Part shown: positions 1-10,243 of the stretch, piece after piece
Numbering within the stretch: position 1 is the first letter of the stretch
How the letters are laid out: each line of letters begins with the position of its first letter
Assembly: GCA_027563935.2 (NCBI GenBank)
Contig: CM050453.2
Span: 64,898,018-64,962,017 of the forward strand
Direction: 5' to 3'
DNA: 64,000 bases
Origin: Costus lasius
Lineage: Eukaryota > Streptophyta > Magnoliopsida > Zingiberales > Costaceae
Program-made: the position numbers and the translations under genes
Notes under the pieces: model-generated
The model's database searches: none
Told to the model about the DNA's origin: nothing
Seen by the model: only the letters and a program-made list of their open reading frames with translations

Positions 1-2137
1 CTCTAGAGATATTACTAATTTATGCTATACATCAATGTAGGAATAGAAATACACCTAATAGAGACAATACCTTTGCAATATAAGTGAACATGGTATAATG
101 TATCAGTAAGGTCATCAATTGATTGGTCTTCAAGGCATATAAACTAACAAATACTAGAATGAGGAATCCCTAATGGCCATGGTCTCAAAGGTAGGTAGTC
201 CTCTCAGAGTGGATGTGATGAAGAATAGAATTTATGCCCGAGATCACCTTAGGTAAGTAGCTCACTAAGAAAACAGTAAGTGCAATTTCAGATGTTAACA
301 AACTAGTATGTAGGTTCTAAGGGAATTCAATTGGGTTGAATGCACCAGAGGTGCCCTTAGGGGAAGGGGCCAAACCCCTTCTTAGTGCTTCTCGGCAAAG
401 AGCTTCAACCAAGGAGTCTCCAAGGAATTCAGATGCTACACCGTCAAGTCCTTCAGCTCCACAGATGAACGTGGTTGCCATGTGATGGGGGTCGCCGGCA
501 TGCACACATTCAAACAACGCGATTTGAAAACATTTTGCTAGTTAAGTATAGGTTAAAGAATCCCTTTAAGCTAACGTAGTTGAAAATAGCTTGTTTTGGT
601 ATTTTGTAGGTAAAACCGAAACTAGGCAAGTAGCAAACTGAAATTAAATCCTATCATGCAAGTCTAAGGCAAGTGTTAAAACCGAAATTGAAACCTAGCA
701 TGCAATCTAGAGCTTGAAAAACAACACTATTCTAGGGGAGAGGCTCACCTTGCTCCCTTTGAGAATAGAAAGGGCGAACTTCCCGTTCTTCACCGGTCCA
801 ATGGTTGAACTCACGAAGTAGGGCCCTATGAGCTTACAACCATGGCATTACAGCATCCCCACACATGCGTGGGTGAGTGTTTAGAAAGAATATTAACAGG
901 CCAAATTACAAAGACAATCAAGGGGGAAGCTACCTCCAAGTTCCCTTGCTAACATGTTAGGGAGTAACTAGCTAAGAGGGGGGAGGGAAGGGGTGACGCC
1001 TTGCATGTCCTTCTAATCCTTGCGCAACCTTCATGGAGCAGGAACGTGAGTGTAGATGGATGCTCAAAAACATCAAGAAAATACAACAACAAAGTAGAGA
1101 AGGAACTTAGCTAGCTTAGGGAAGTTTCTTGATCTCGGCATGGTGTAGGCAACACCATCTTGTGCTATGGTTTGGTTCCAGCTCCTCCTCTTGGATTGGA
1201 TACTCTTCAAGGCTGAAGGGAAGGGAGGCATGAGCTTTCAACTTCAAGACATGAGCAAGTGGTGGAAGAAGATTGAAGAGGGGAAGAGGTGAAGAGCTCT
1301 TGGCAAGGTTTGGAAGAGGGGAAGAGTTGAGGTGACACACACCACTAGAAGACACACTTCTGAAGTTTTCTTTCAAAAATATTCAACTCCCTCAAACTTA
1401 CAAAAGGTTACAGCAATATAGGAGAGTCCCAACGGATATCTCATCCTCTAGGCGCTCAAGACAAACAATGAACAAACCAGGATTCTGCACTTGCGCAGGG
1501 AGCATTGATGGGCTGCAACTTTCCTTGTTTGTGGGCTGTCCTCTTTGGACTTGCTTTGGAGCTTTCCCCTAAATGGTAAGGGAGGACTTAGCTGGCTGTG
1601 GGCTCATTGAATGAGCTGATCCCCTCCTTTAAAGCTGGCGATCCTCCTTGAAGAAGTGGGCTGAAACTTTCTAGAAGTGGTAAGACAAGTTCCTGCTCTT
1701 GAAGGGGGTGTTGTGGCTGGCCCCTTTCCTTGCTTGTTGGCTGTTCTTTACCTTCAAGAGCTGCTGGAACATCTGGCGCAAACATCTTGATTTGAGCCCC
1801 TTCCTCAAGTAGAGAGGGCTGTTGGAGATGAAGACAAAATAGATCCACATGGATGACAACATGAAGGGTGGAACTTGGGTGGATTTGTTGAGGGTGCACT
1901 TCATGATGGGTTGGGCTTGAGCTTGGTGCCTCCTTGATGTAGCTTGACCGGATTTTGACTTGAGTCCCCAAATTGGAGTGTCCTAATCTATTACATTAAT
2001 TGCATGAGCTAACCTACCATACATAAGTGGCGGAACCTAGAAATGTAACTACATGGTGTAATTTGAGGGTGGATCTAACCTACCATATGATGCACCCTAA
2101 TCTAAGACAAAATAAGCAAAATGGGGTCCTAAGGAAG
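1..2137. other. Unassigned sequence, no supported gene
   Basis: I see no recognisable coding domain here. Short open frames on the minus strand (around 317-517, 1116-1376 and 1588-1971) are low-complexity, start at arbitrary methionines and match no family I know. The stretch lies on the 3' side of the minus-strand gypsy relic, so it could hold the rest of that element's LTR or older decayed repeats. I found no LTR terminus or target duplication that would settle this. Confidence 0.4.
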
Positions 2138-2204
2138 CCGTGTCTAGTGGCTAGGATAGCCATACCTAGAGGGCTTCTTTCGAACCCGGGCGGACCTCCG
2201 AAGG
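2138..2204 (+). repeat. tRNA-Glu-like stretch (possible SINE head or tRNA relic)
   Basis: The run GTCTAGTGGCTAGGATA near 2142-2158 closely resembles the 5' part (D arm, box A region) of plant tRNA-Glu, and TTCGAACCCGGG at about 2179-2190 resembles a T-arm/box B. The spacing between them is shorter than in a functional tRNA and the acceptor stem does not close, so this is not a working tRNA gene. A tRNA-derived SINE head or an old tRNA pseudogene would explain it. I saw no clear SINE tail or target duplication. Confidence 0.3.
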
Positions 2205-2321
2205 TCCTGCCTCGGTCCCACATCACCATGAGTTTCAGCCATCACAATGGAACAGTAGCATGAAGGATTCGGAGGAATGTGGGGATGAAGATGGTCGGCA
2301 AAAGGAAGGAGGCAGAAACAC

Positions 2322-3181
2322 TTAGAGGAGCAAGCTCAACCCTCAATCACACACAATGCTAACACCCAGTTTCAGATTCAAAATAGTCGATTCTAGTGCA
2401 AAGTGTACAAATGCAAGGCTTTAAACCTAACCCTCAACGATAACATTTTAGGTGACTCTTGGCATTCTTTGGCTGAAGTGCTTGTTGGCTGTCAAAGGCT
2501 GTTTGATGTTGATGTGAAGTAGATTCTTGCGCATGCTGATCTTTTGGTGACCGTTGGCTGAAAGTCTTGTTGTTAAGTGAGCTGGTGTCTAAGGCATTGA
2601 TTGGCTTGAGCTGAATGAAGGATCACCATGTTGATGCGTTGATTTCTTCTTAGCTGAGCTAGTCTTGACCTGATGTTGACGAATTTGGCTTGATCTAAGA
2701 GATGAGATCATATGGATTTGAACTTGGTATGCCTCGGATGGTGGACATTTGACCTTGTTGATTTGAAGCTGATCCTTGCTGGAATTTGACTATGTTGACT
2801 TAACTTGGATGCTGATGTTGACTCTCGCTTGAATGTGGGCTGATTCTCTATGCCAGGGTCACTTTGTAGTTGAAGGAACTAGGTGCTTGCATGTGTATTG
2901 CAGGTGTATATCCCTAGGCTAGAAACAACCTATTACATCCACTAAAATAAAAACAAAGACTTCATAAAATAAATCCTAGGCTACTCCTAGTTACAAAATA
3001 TCAAGAGCTGAAAATAAAAGTGTTTGTAGCAATATTACAACAACATGCAGTGTAGAAATTAACAAGTTCAAACAGAAATTAGATAGGTTCCAAAATGCCA
3101 AAATGAATCATGTACTCATCCCATATCGGATTGGGGTCTTGCAGATCCTTGTTGATCTTCTTGGATGTGCCCCCTACATCA
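2322..3181 (-). mobile_element. LTR-side (probable 3' LTR) sequence of gypsy relic I
   Basis: This block lies just downstream, in element sense, of the minus-strand gypsy pol relic. It is repeated in the same orientation at 61605-62408 with scattered substitutions and a gap of about 70 bases. In both copies the similarity stops at the same point (…ACATCA at 3181 and 62408), which on the minus strand would be an LTR start of the form TGATGT. That makes it the best candidate for the element's 3' LTR. The opposite LTR end is not resolved. The minus-strand open frame at 3079-3261 runs across the proposed boundary, so the exact border is uncertain. Confidence 0.55.
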
Positions 3182-3725
3182 GCTTTCCCGGGGGCTGAAG
3201 AATTCTCCTCCGGAGAATTAGATGAGAAGCCCTCAAGCTCTTCGGGGAGGTGTAGGCGCACCCCTTCTTCAGGTAGCCATACTTCGGTGTGATCTTCCCA
3301 CTAGACAAGATTGTAGTTTTGAGTTCCCTGCTTGGTAAAACGTTGCTGTCCTTCAAGTATCCTGCCGGTCTTCTTCGTTGGAGGTGGCGTTTCTATGTGG
3401 AGAGGCTCCTTGTATGGTGTCAAGTTCTCCACATTGATGGTTGAATGTATTCCAAGAGCCGGTGGCAAGTCTAGCATATAAGCATTGTCATTCACCTTCT
3501 TCAAGATGCGGAAACGCCCCATGCCCCTTGCTTGTAACTTGTGGTTGGCGCCATGTTGCGTTTCTTTCTGTTCCTGAGCATAACCAAGTCCCCTTCTTGC
3601 AATTTCATGGAACAGCGATGAGTGTTAGCAACGAATTCATATTTAAGAGTATTCCTAATTATGTGATCTCTAACTTCATTGTGTATCTTAACAATATGTT
3701 GGGCAAAAGACAAAGCTGAATGATT
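3182..3725 (-). pseudogene. Ty3-gypsy relic I: integrase C-terminal end of pol (broken)
   Basis: Minus-strand translation gives the tail of a gypsy integrase in two frames. About 3501-3713 holds the HNEVRDHI and LQEGDLVMLR region that links the integrase core to its C-terminal domain. About 3301-3522 holds GRFRILKKVNDNAYMLDLP followed by INVENLTPY, the classic gypsy integrase C-terminal motif. At least one frameshift separates them near 3510, and a stop follows near 3301 before an acidic tail. The tail sits where chromoviruses carry a chromodomain, but I cannot identify one convincingly. The integrase core lies immediately upstream in element sense. Non-functional. Confidence 0.85.
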
Positions 3726-4877
3726 TTATTTGAAGGGTGAGGGTAGGGGTGCTAAATCAATAGGTTTGCGTGGCTGAAATCCAAAGTTAATTTGAAAAGG
3801 ATTAGCACCGGTAGTTCTATTCACAGCACTATTAAAAGCAAATTCAACTGTTGGTAAGAGTTTATCCCAATTTCCCGGGTGTTCCCCCACTAAGCATCTC
3901 AAGATATTACCAAGGGACCGGTTTACCACTTCAGTTTGACCATCAGATTTTGGGTGATAAGCTGTAGAGAAGTTAAGTTTTGTGCCCATTAGTTTCCACA
4001 AAGTAACCCAAAAGTGTCCCACAAACTTGACATCCCGATCAGATACTATGGTACGGGGCAGCCCATGTAAGCGCACAACCTCTTTAAAGAATAATCTAGA
4101 AATATGAGAAGCATCCGTAAACTTGTTACATGGAATGAAATGAGCCATCTTGGAGAAGCGGTCAACCACTACGAAGATGGAGTCATAATGAGCACTAGTG
4201 CGTGGGAGACCAAGCACAAAGTCCATGCTTAGGTCTTGCCAAGGCCCCTCGAGTATGGGTAAAGGCATGTACAAACCGGTATTGTGCCTCTTAGTTTTAG
4301 CCACTTGACATGTTTGGCAATGCCCCACAACTTTTGTCACATCCTTGAATATAGTGGGCCAATAGAATAGTGGGCCAATAGAACCTTTCTTCTACCAAGG
4401 CTTATGTTTTATCTCTACCATGATGTCCAGCAATGCCGCCCCCATGCAATTCCCAAACTAAGAAGTCTCTCAATGATGTGCGTGGGATGCATAATTTACC
4501 CCTTTTAAATAGTAAACCCTCATTGATTTTAAAATCAGAGGTGTTGTACCAGCCTTAAGGTCAAGAAATATATCTTTGAAATCAGGACACTCTTCATATT
4601 CATTCTTGATTCTCTCAAATCATGTCACCGACACATGTAAAGTATGCAAGAGGAGCAATTTTCGGCTCAAAGCATCAGCCACTTTGTTTTGGGTTCCTAC
4701 CTTATGTTTAAGAACAAAGGTGTATTGTTGCAGAAATTCAACTCATTTAGTATGCCTAGGATTTATCTTGACTTGACTACTCAAATAGATCAAAACTTGA
4801 TGGTCGCTATTAAGAATGAATTCCTTGTGAATCAAGTAGTGCCTCCAATGCTTAAGGGCTTAGACTATCGCATAAGA
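3726..4877 (-). pseudogene. Ty3-gypsy relic I: RNase H end and integrase core
   Basis: Read right to left, 4877 to about 4600 encodes the RNase H end, including NSDHQVLIYL and KVADALSRK, with in-frame stops. Next come a broken HHCC zinc-binding region (about 4320-4470) and an intact stretch of about 204 codons (3726-4340) with the integrase core. The core shows the catalytic triad: Asp in LSMDFVLGLP, Asp in IVSDRDVKF and Glu in GQTEVVNRSL. In the family this enzyme joins element cDNA to host DNA. A 16-bp tandem duplication at 4351-4382 disrupts the frame inside the zinc-binding region, so no working polyprotein can be made. Confidence 0.9.
4351..4382. repeat. 16-bp exact tandem duplication inside the relic integrase
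   Basis: The 16 bases ATAGTGGGCCAATAGA occur twice in direct succession (4351-4366 and 4367-4382). Sixteen is not a multiple of three, so the duplication shifts the integrase reading frame between the HHCC region and the core. It looks like a replication-slippage scar acquired after insertion. Confidence 0.9.
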
Positions 4878-6233
4878 TTATTTGTCATAAGTGGAATACC
4901 TTTGCCTTGCTTCATTCAATTTTTCACTAAAGAATGCAATTGGGTGCCCCTCTTGACTAAGTGTTCCCCCAATTCTGACCCCCAAGGCATCACAATCCAC
5001 AATGAATACCTTGTTGAAATTGGGTAGCCTCAATACCGGTGTAGAAGTGATTTTCAATTTTAGCACCTGAAATGCTTTTTTAGCCAATGTAGTCCACTCA
5101 AAGCTTCCTTGGCCCAAACAATTGGTTATGGGTGCCACTAATGTGCTAAAGTTATGTATGAACTGCCTATAGAATGTGGCTAGGCCATGAAAGCTCCTAG
5201 CTTCGATTAGGGATGTAGGGGTTGGCCAATTGAGAATAGCTTCCACTTTAGATGGGTCGGCTTTGAGTCCCTGGTCAGTTATAATGAAACCCAAAAATTC
5301 AACCTCTTGGGTCAAGAAAACACACTTCTTTAAGTGTAGCAAGAGGTGGTCCTTCTTCAAGATATCAAGTGTAGTTCTTAAGTGAGTCAAGTGTTCTTGT
5401 TGAGTCTTATTAAAAATCAGAATGTCATCAAAATATACCACAAGGAACTTGCCAATGTACGGTTTTAGGACATGGTGCATCAATCTTATGAAAGTTGTGG
5501 GAGCATTGGTTAGCCCCAAGGGCATAACCATCCACTCATAAAGGCCATCTTGGGTTTTAAACGTAGTTTTCCATTCATCCCCTTCCCTAATTCTAACTTG
5601 ATGATATCCACTGCGGAGATCCACCTTGGAGAACCAAGCTGAACCTACAATCATATCAAGGAGGTCATCAAGCCGGGGAATATAGTAGCGGTACTTGACA
5701 GTTATCTTATTGATGGCTCTACAATCAATGCACATCCTCCATGTGCCATCTTTCTTAGGTGTAAGTAAAGTAGGCAAGGCACATGGGCTGAGACTTTCTC
5801 TAATTAATCCCTTGTTAAGCAACTCATCCACTTGTCTCTTCAATTCAGCATGCTCCGTGGGGCTCATACGATAATGTGGTAGATGGGGCAAAGTCACACC
5901 TGGAATAAGATCAATAGCATGTTGTACCTCTCTCTCAGGTGGTAACTCATTGGGTAGTGTTTCTGGGGTGATGGTGGAATAATCTTTCAACAGTTCGGTT
6001 ATGATAGGGGAGTGTTCCTGCTCGGCTTCATGGCTGACTTGTTGCACTAATAGTGTATAGACTAGGTCGGTTTCCTTAATGTCATGCAAGAAGGCTTGGG
6101 GTCTTAGCAAGGTAATAGGTTTCCTAAGTTCAACCGCCTTTCCTTTCTTGTGAGTTGTCCTAAGCTCCCTAGGTAGGCTAGGCATGAGGGTAATCTTCTT
6201 TCTATCAATGGTGAACTCATGTGTTACTCCTAC
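4878..6233 (-). pseudogene. Ty3-gypsy relic I: protease end, reverse transcriptase, RNase H start
   Basis: A long open stretch on the minus strand (about 435 codons, 4878-6185) is a gypsy reverse transcriptase running into RNase H. Visible motifs in order: YRMSPTEHAELKRQVDELL at the RT start, DGTWRMCIDCRAIN, FSKVDLRSGYHQVRI, MPLGLTNAPTTF, the catalytic YFDD box (usual form YxDD), FLGFIIT, then the RNase H start FIVDCDALG and FFSEKLNEARQRYSTYDK. Upstream, up to 6233, the frame continues through the end of a protease-like segment (FTIDRKKITLMPSL). It stops abruptly at 6233, where element J begins. Gag and the protease active site are absent next to it, so this copy is truncated as well as frameshifted further downstream. 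Confidence 0.92.
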
Positions 6234-7519
6234 TGTTATGCCCCATTTAACGAAGCCCGTCCACGTCAGAAAATTGGCATGAATCTATGTGCCAACTATT
6301 CACCTGAATTCGAACCGCGCCCGCGAAATCAACTCGGCCGTGCGAAACTACGTTGACTGGGTCAACGCCTCAAAACGAACGCCAGCCGTGTCATCTTTAC
6401 GCGTTCGAACGACGCCCTGCGTCATTCGTTCGCCGCCGCCGGAGCCGAAGGCTGGAAAGGGGGCGTGGACGGGAAAGGAGAAGCATACGGCAGGCCGGAA
6501 CCTATGTCCGGCCTCAGTCATCTCTCTTGCGGAAGCCGTCGTTGCCGAGACAAGTGAGAGAAGAACTCAACTAAGCTCCGAACAGGGGAGCTCGCCGAAA
6601 ACATAGAGAACACCATCGGAATTGGAGAAGACAAGTAGAAGAAGGGAAATTTACGTTGTTGGCCAGAACAACCTACATAAACCCTCTTCCTTACCTCTCT
6701 CTCGCTCCCTCATGTCGACGGCACCTCGCCGTCGACTTACAAATTCACTCGCCAGAGAAACTTCTTCGTCGCACCCTCTGCGATGGCATCGGAGCTGCAG
6801 CTCCAAGAAGGGACCTCGTTGGTCTCCCTTCGTCATCACCCTTTGACGACGGCATCAGGACCAGCGCCCTGGAACGGGGGAGAAGAGGTGAGTGTCGCCA
6901 CTGCCATCGTCAGGGGAGGCGGAGGAGCATGCCGCCGGCTCCGGTACCGCCTCCCCCTCCCCTTCCTCTTACTCGGAATTGGGAGGTAAGCTCCTCTCGC
7001 CTGATTTTCGGAACAGGGGGAAGGGAAGCCGCCTGCTTCTTCCCCTTGTTCCTCCTCCTTCCCTTTGCTCGTCCGCGCCGGATCTTAAGGAGGAGGCGAC
7101 GCCACATTTGGAAAGGAAATCCCTCACCAGCCAATGCCAGCATCATCCTCATCGTCGTCGCCGTCCATGAATCATGCCTCCGCGCACGTGATTCGTTTCC
7201 TTCTTCATCCGCCAGCCGTCGTCGCCAACCGAGCCTTCCTTCGGAGCCCATCCACTGACACGGCCGCTGAAGTCGCTCTCCCTTTCCGCCTTCGGACACG
7301 AGCTGATGTCATCGTCGTCCTCGCCGAAGAAGGTGCCGCCATCGACGCCGAGGATGCCGCCGGGATGACGCCGCTAGAGCAGTCCGACTCTCTGCACGTG
7401 CGTCAATCTAGTCCACGCGAGTGATTTGGACTGAGCTTCTGCTTTGTCCGCGTGGGCTTGGGCCACCTGCCCAGTCCATTTCCTCTTGTATCTTGGTCCA
7501 CCAGGAAATGCTCCTCACA
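6234..7519 (-). repeat. J 3' LTR
   Basis: Left copy of the J long terminal repeat. It starts TGTTATGCCCC and ends CTCCTCACA in plus orientation. It is unusually GC-rich and rich in CCG/CTC runs, unlike the neighbouring elements. One copy of the roughly 75-bp motif of the internal array (GACGGCATC…CTCC) occurs inside it near 6780-6860. Open frames in it are composition artefacts and overlap in several frames. Confidence 0.9.
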
Positions 7520-8202
7520 TTCTCCCCCACCAAACTCGGACGTCGCCCTCGACGTCATCGGAGCTCGCTGCTCCGGGAAGAGATCTTGCAGATCTCTCAT
7601 CGTCGCCCACCTGACGACGGCATCAGAGCCTCCTGCTTTGGAAAGAGTCTCGCAGACCCTCGTCAGCACCTCGCAGATGCCGGAACTTCGTCACCCACCT
7701 GGTGATGGCATCGAAGCTTGCTACTCCGGAGAGAGGCCTCGCAGACCTCTCATCGTTGCCCACCTGACAACAACATCAGAGCCGCCTGCTCTGGAAAGGG
7801 ACCTCGCAGATCCCTCGTCGGCGTCCGCCTGACGCTGGAACTCCTCGTCGCCCGCCTGGCGACGGCATCGGAGCTCTCCTTGTTTCGCTCTGGGAAGAAG
7901 TCTCGCTCACAGACTTCTCATCGTCACCACCCTCTAACAACGGCATCGAAGCCCGCTGCTCCGGGAAGAAGCCTCGCAAACTTCTCATCGGAATTTCACT
8001 CGCAGATGCCGGGATCCTCGTCACCCACCTAGTGACGGCATCGGAACTTGTTGTCCCGGGGAGAGATCTTGCAGACCTCTCTTCGTCACCCGCCTGGCGA
8101 CGGCATCAAGGCCGAAGCCTTGCCTCTGTTGGTGCGCCGCCTACGCACTGCCATCTCCTTGTGTCACCATGTCCGCCGGCAGAACCTTTGCTCTGATACC
8201 AC
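7520..8202. repeat. J internal region: degenerate tandem array, non-coding
   Basis: Between the two J LTRs lie about eight imperfect copies of a unit of roughly 60-95 bp. Each unit carries GACGGCATCGGAGC-like, TGCTCCGGGAAGA-like, TCGCAGA and CCTCTCATCGTC-like blocks (starts near 7556, 7617, 7703, 7769, 7862, 7941, 8036 and 8100). No retroelement protein motif is present. Short open frames exist in every phase because the unit lacks stop codons. A non-autonomous element would need Gag and Pol supplied by another copy. Confidence 0.75.
8190..8201 (-). other. J primer binding site (tRNA-iMet type)
   Basis: The minus strand reads TGGTATCAGAGC, the standard complement of the plant initiator tRNA-Met 3' end, one base from the 8203 LTR border. 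It is the start site for minus-strand cDNA synthesis in this family and fixes the orientation of J. Confidence 0.9.
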
Positions 8203-9491
8203 TGTTATGCCCCATTTAACGAAGCCCATCCACGTCAGAAAATTGGCATGAATCTATGTGCCAACTATTCACCCGAATTTGAACCGCGCCCGCGAAATCA
8301 ACCCGGCCGTGCGAAACTGCGTTGACTGGGTCAATGCCTCAAAATGAACGCCAGCCGTGTTGTCTTTACGCGTTCGAACGACGCCGCTTGCGTCGTTCGT
8401 TCGCCGCCGCCGGAGCCGAAGGCTGGAAAGGGGGCGTGGACGGGAAAGGAGAAGCATACGGCAGGCCGGAACCTATGTCCGACCTCAGCCATCTCTCTTG
8501 CGGAAGCCGTCGTTGCCGAGACATGGTGAGAGAAGAACTCAGCGAAGCTCTGAACAGGGGAGCTCGCCAGAAACACAGAGAATGCCGTCGGAGCCGGAGA
8601 AGACAAGTAGAAGTAGGGAAATTTACGTTGCTAGCCAGAACAACCTATATAAACCCTCTTCCTCACCTCTCTCTCGCTCCCTCACGTCGACGGCACCTTG
8701 CCGTCGACTTACAAATTCACTCGCCGGAGAAACTTCTTCGTCGCACCCTCAGCGACGGCATCGGAGCTGCAGCTCCAGGAAGGGACCTCGCTGGTCTCCC
8801 TTCGTCGTCACCCTCTAACGATGGCATCAGGGCCAGCGCCCTAGAACCAGGGAGAAGAGGTGAGTGTCGCCACTGCCATCGTCGGGGGAGGCGGAGGAGC
8901 ACGCCGCCGGCTCCGGTACCGCCTCCCCCTCCCCTTCCTCTTACTCGGAACTGGGAGGGAAGCTCCTCTCGCCTGATTTTCAGAATAGGGGGAATGGAAG
9001 CTGCCTACTTCTTCCCCTTGTTCCTCCTCCTTCCCTTTGCTCATCCGCGCCGGATCTTAAGGAGGAGGTGACACCGCATTTGGAAAGGAAATCCCTCGCC
9101 AGCCAATGCCAGCATCATCCTCATCATCGTCGCCGTCTGCGAATCATGCCTCCGCCCATGTGATTCGTTTCCTTCTTCATCCGCCAGCCGTCGTCGCCAG
9201 CCGAGCCTTCCTTCAGAGCCTATCCGCTGACGCGGCTGCTGAAGTCGCCCACCCTTTCCACCTTCAGACATGAGCTAATGTCGTCGTCGTCCTCGCCGAA
9301 GAAGGTGCCGTCATCAACGCCGAGGATGCCGCCGGGATGACGCCGCTAGAGCAGTCCGACTCTCTACACGCGCGTCAATCTCGTCCACGCGAGTGATTTA
9401 GGCTGAGCTTCTGCTTTGTCCGCGTGGGCTTGGGCCACCTGCCCAGTCCATTTCCTCTTGTATCCCGGTCCACCAGGAAATGCTCCTCACA
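8203..9491 (-). repeat. J 5' LTR
   Basis: Right copy of the J LTR, with the same termini as the left copy and numerous substitutions and small indels. A TATA-like TATATAAA occurs at about 8646 on the plus strand, that is antisense to the element, while the left LTR has ACATAAA at the same place. I could not identify a convincing sense-strand TATA box. Confidence 0.9.
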
Positions 9492-10243
9492 TTTGTGAAG
9501 CTTTGACGATCAAATCTCGCCAAATCACCGTGAGAACCGAGTTTTCACTGCCGTTCGTCGCCCTCACCACCTTTCATTCGATTGCCTCCCCTTTAAGGCA
9601 ATAAAAATTAGGGCTTTTATACTCCACGCATTCTCCTTCGAAGTAGCTTTCCAAAAAGTCCACACTTGCCAAATTTGGATGCCAGACGGCTCAGAAATCG
9701 GAGAAAATCCAAGTGAAACTCGGACTCGCATTCACCAGGGTCAAAATCACGAGTGAACCCCGCCGGGTTCACCTAGCCATGATTTGCTCTGGGACATTTC
9801 GACCGAAAGAAGCATGGGTGAACCCGCTGGGGTTCACCAGGCCGTGAAGCTCTCTGGTCATTTTGAGCGCTGAGCAATAGAGAGAATCACGGGTGAACCC
9901 CGCCGGGTTCACCTGCCCGTGAAGCTCTCTGTGAAGTATCCTATTGTCTGGCGAAAGAACCGGTGAACCCCATGGGGTTCACCTGGCCGTATTTTCCAGG
10001 CTAACTTCGATTGAGCCCAAATTTGACGGGCTTTATCTTCATATAAGAAATCACTCCATGGCCTTAGAATCTTCAAAAGACATTAAATTGGGTGATTTTA
10101 CCTGAAATTCCACAAAAGCAAGAAAAAGAGAAGATTCCGAAGCTTTTAAGTAAATAAGCCTTAAAAGAGTGTGAAACTATCAAAATAAGCCTAGATTTAA
10201 CATGAAATAATAAAGAAAATTACTATTAAAATGCAAAGCATCA
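9492..10243 (-). repeat. K 3' LTR, partial
   Basis: On the minus strand, GAGGACAAGCAAAGATTTAA followed by a purine-rich stretch leads into TGATGCTTTGCATT, the form in which Athila/Tat LTRs start. This puts the LTR start at 10243 in plus coordinates. The LTR then runs left and is cut at 9491 by element J, leaving about 750 bp. It contains the GTGAACCC dyad array described separately. Confidence 0.6.
9752..9990. repeat. Dyad repeat array in K LTR (GTGAACCC…GGGTTCAC)
   Basis: Four spaced copies, about 60-80 bp apart, of an inverted repeat with arms GTGAACCC and GGGTTCAC around a 4-6 base centre (near 9753, 9811, 9893 and 9963). The last is a perfect 22-bp palindrome centred on CCATGG. Each is followed by GCCGTGAAGC or a similar block. 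A second array of the same motif lies at 13256-13505. Confidence 0.85.

Larger units (their letters stand above)
6234..9491 (-). mobile_element. Non-autonomous LTR element J (LARD/TRIM-like)
   Basis: Two direct repeats of 1286 and 1289 bp, each starting TG and ending CA, flank only 683 bp of internal DNA. A primer site matching the tRNA-iMet 3' end sits next to the right repeat, and a purine-rich tract (minus strand, GGTGGGGGAGAA) sits next to the left one, which fixes the orientation as minus. The internal part has no gag or pol and is a GC-rich tandem array. The LTRs have diverged at many positions, so the insertion is old. The flanks do not match: CCTAC on the left and TTTGT on the right, so no target duplication exists. 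The left flank is inside gypsy relic I and the right flank inside the Athila-like relic K. Confidence 0.88.

Noticed and set aside
6350..9270. Many overlapping open frames of 60-250 codons in the J LTRs and internal array
   Set aside because: They lie in all phases on both strands of GC-rich repeats lacking stop codons, differ between the two LTR copies by frame and show no domain.
9752..9990. CRISPR-like array
   Set aside because: Spacing and dyads superficially recall one, but the repeats are imperfect, the context is an LTR in a plant retroelement and no cas genes exist.
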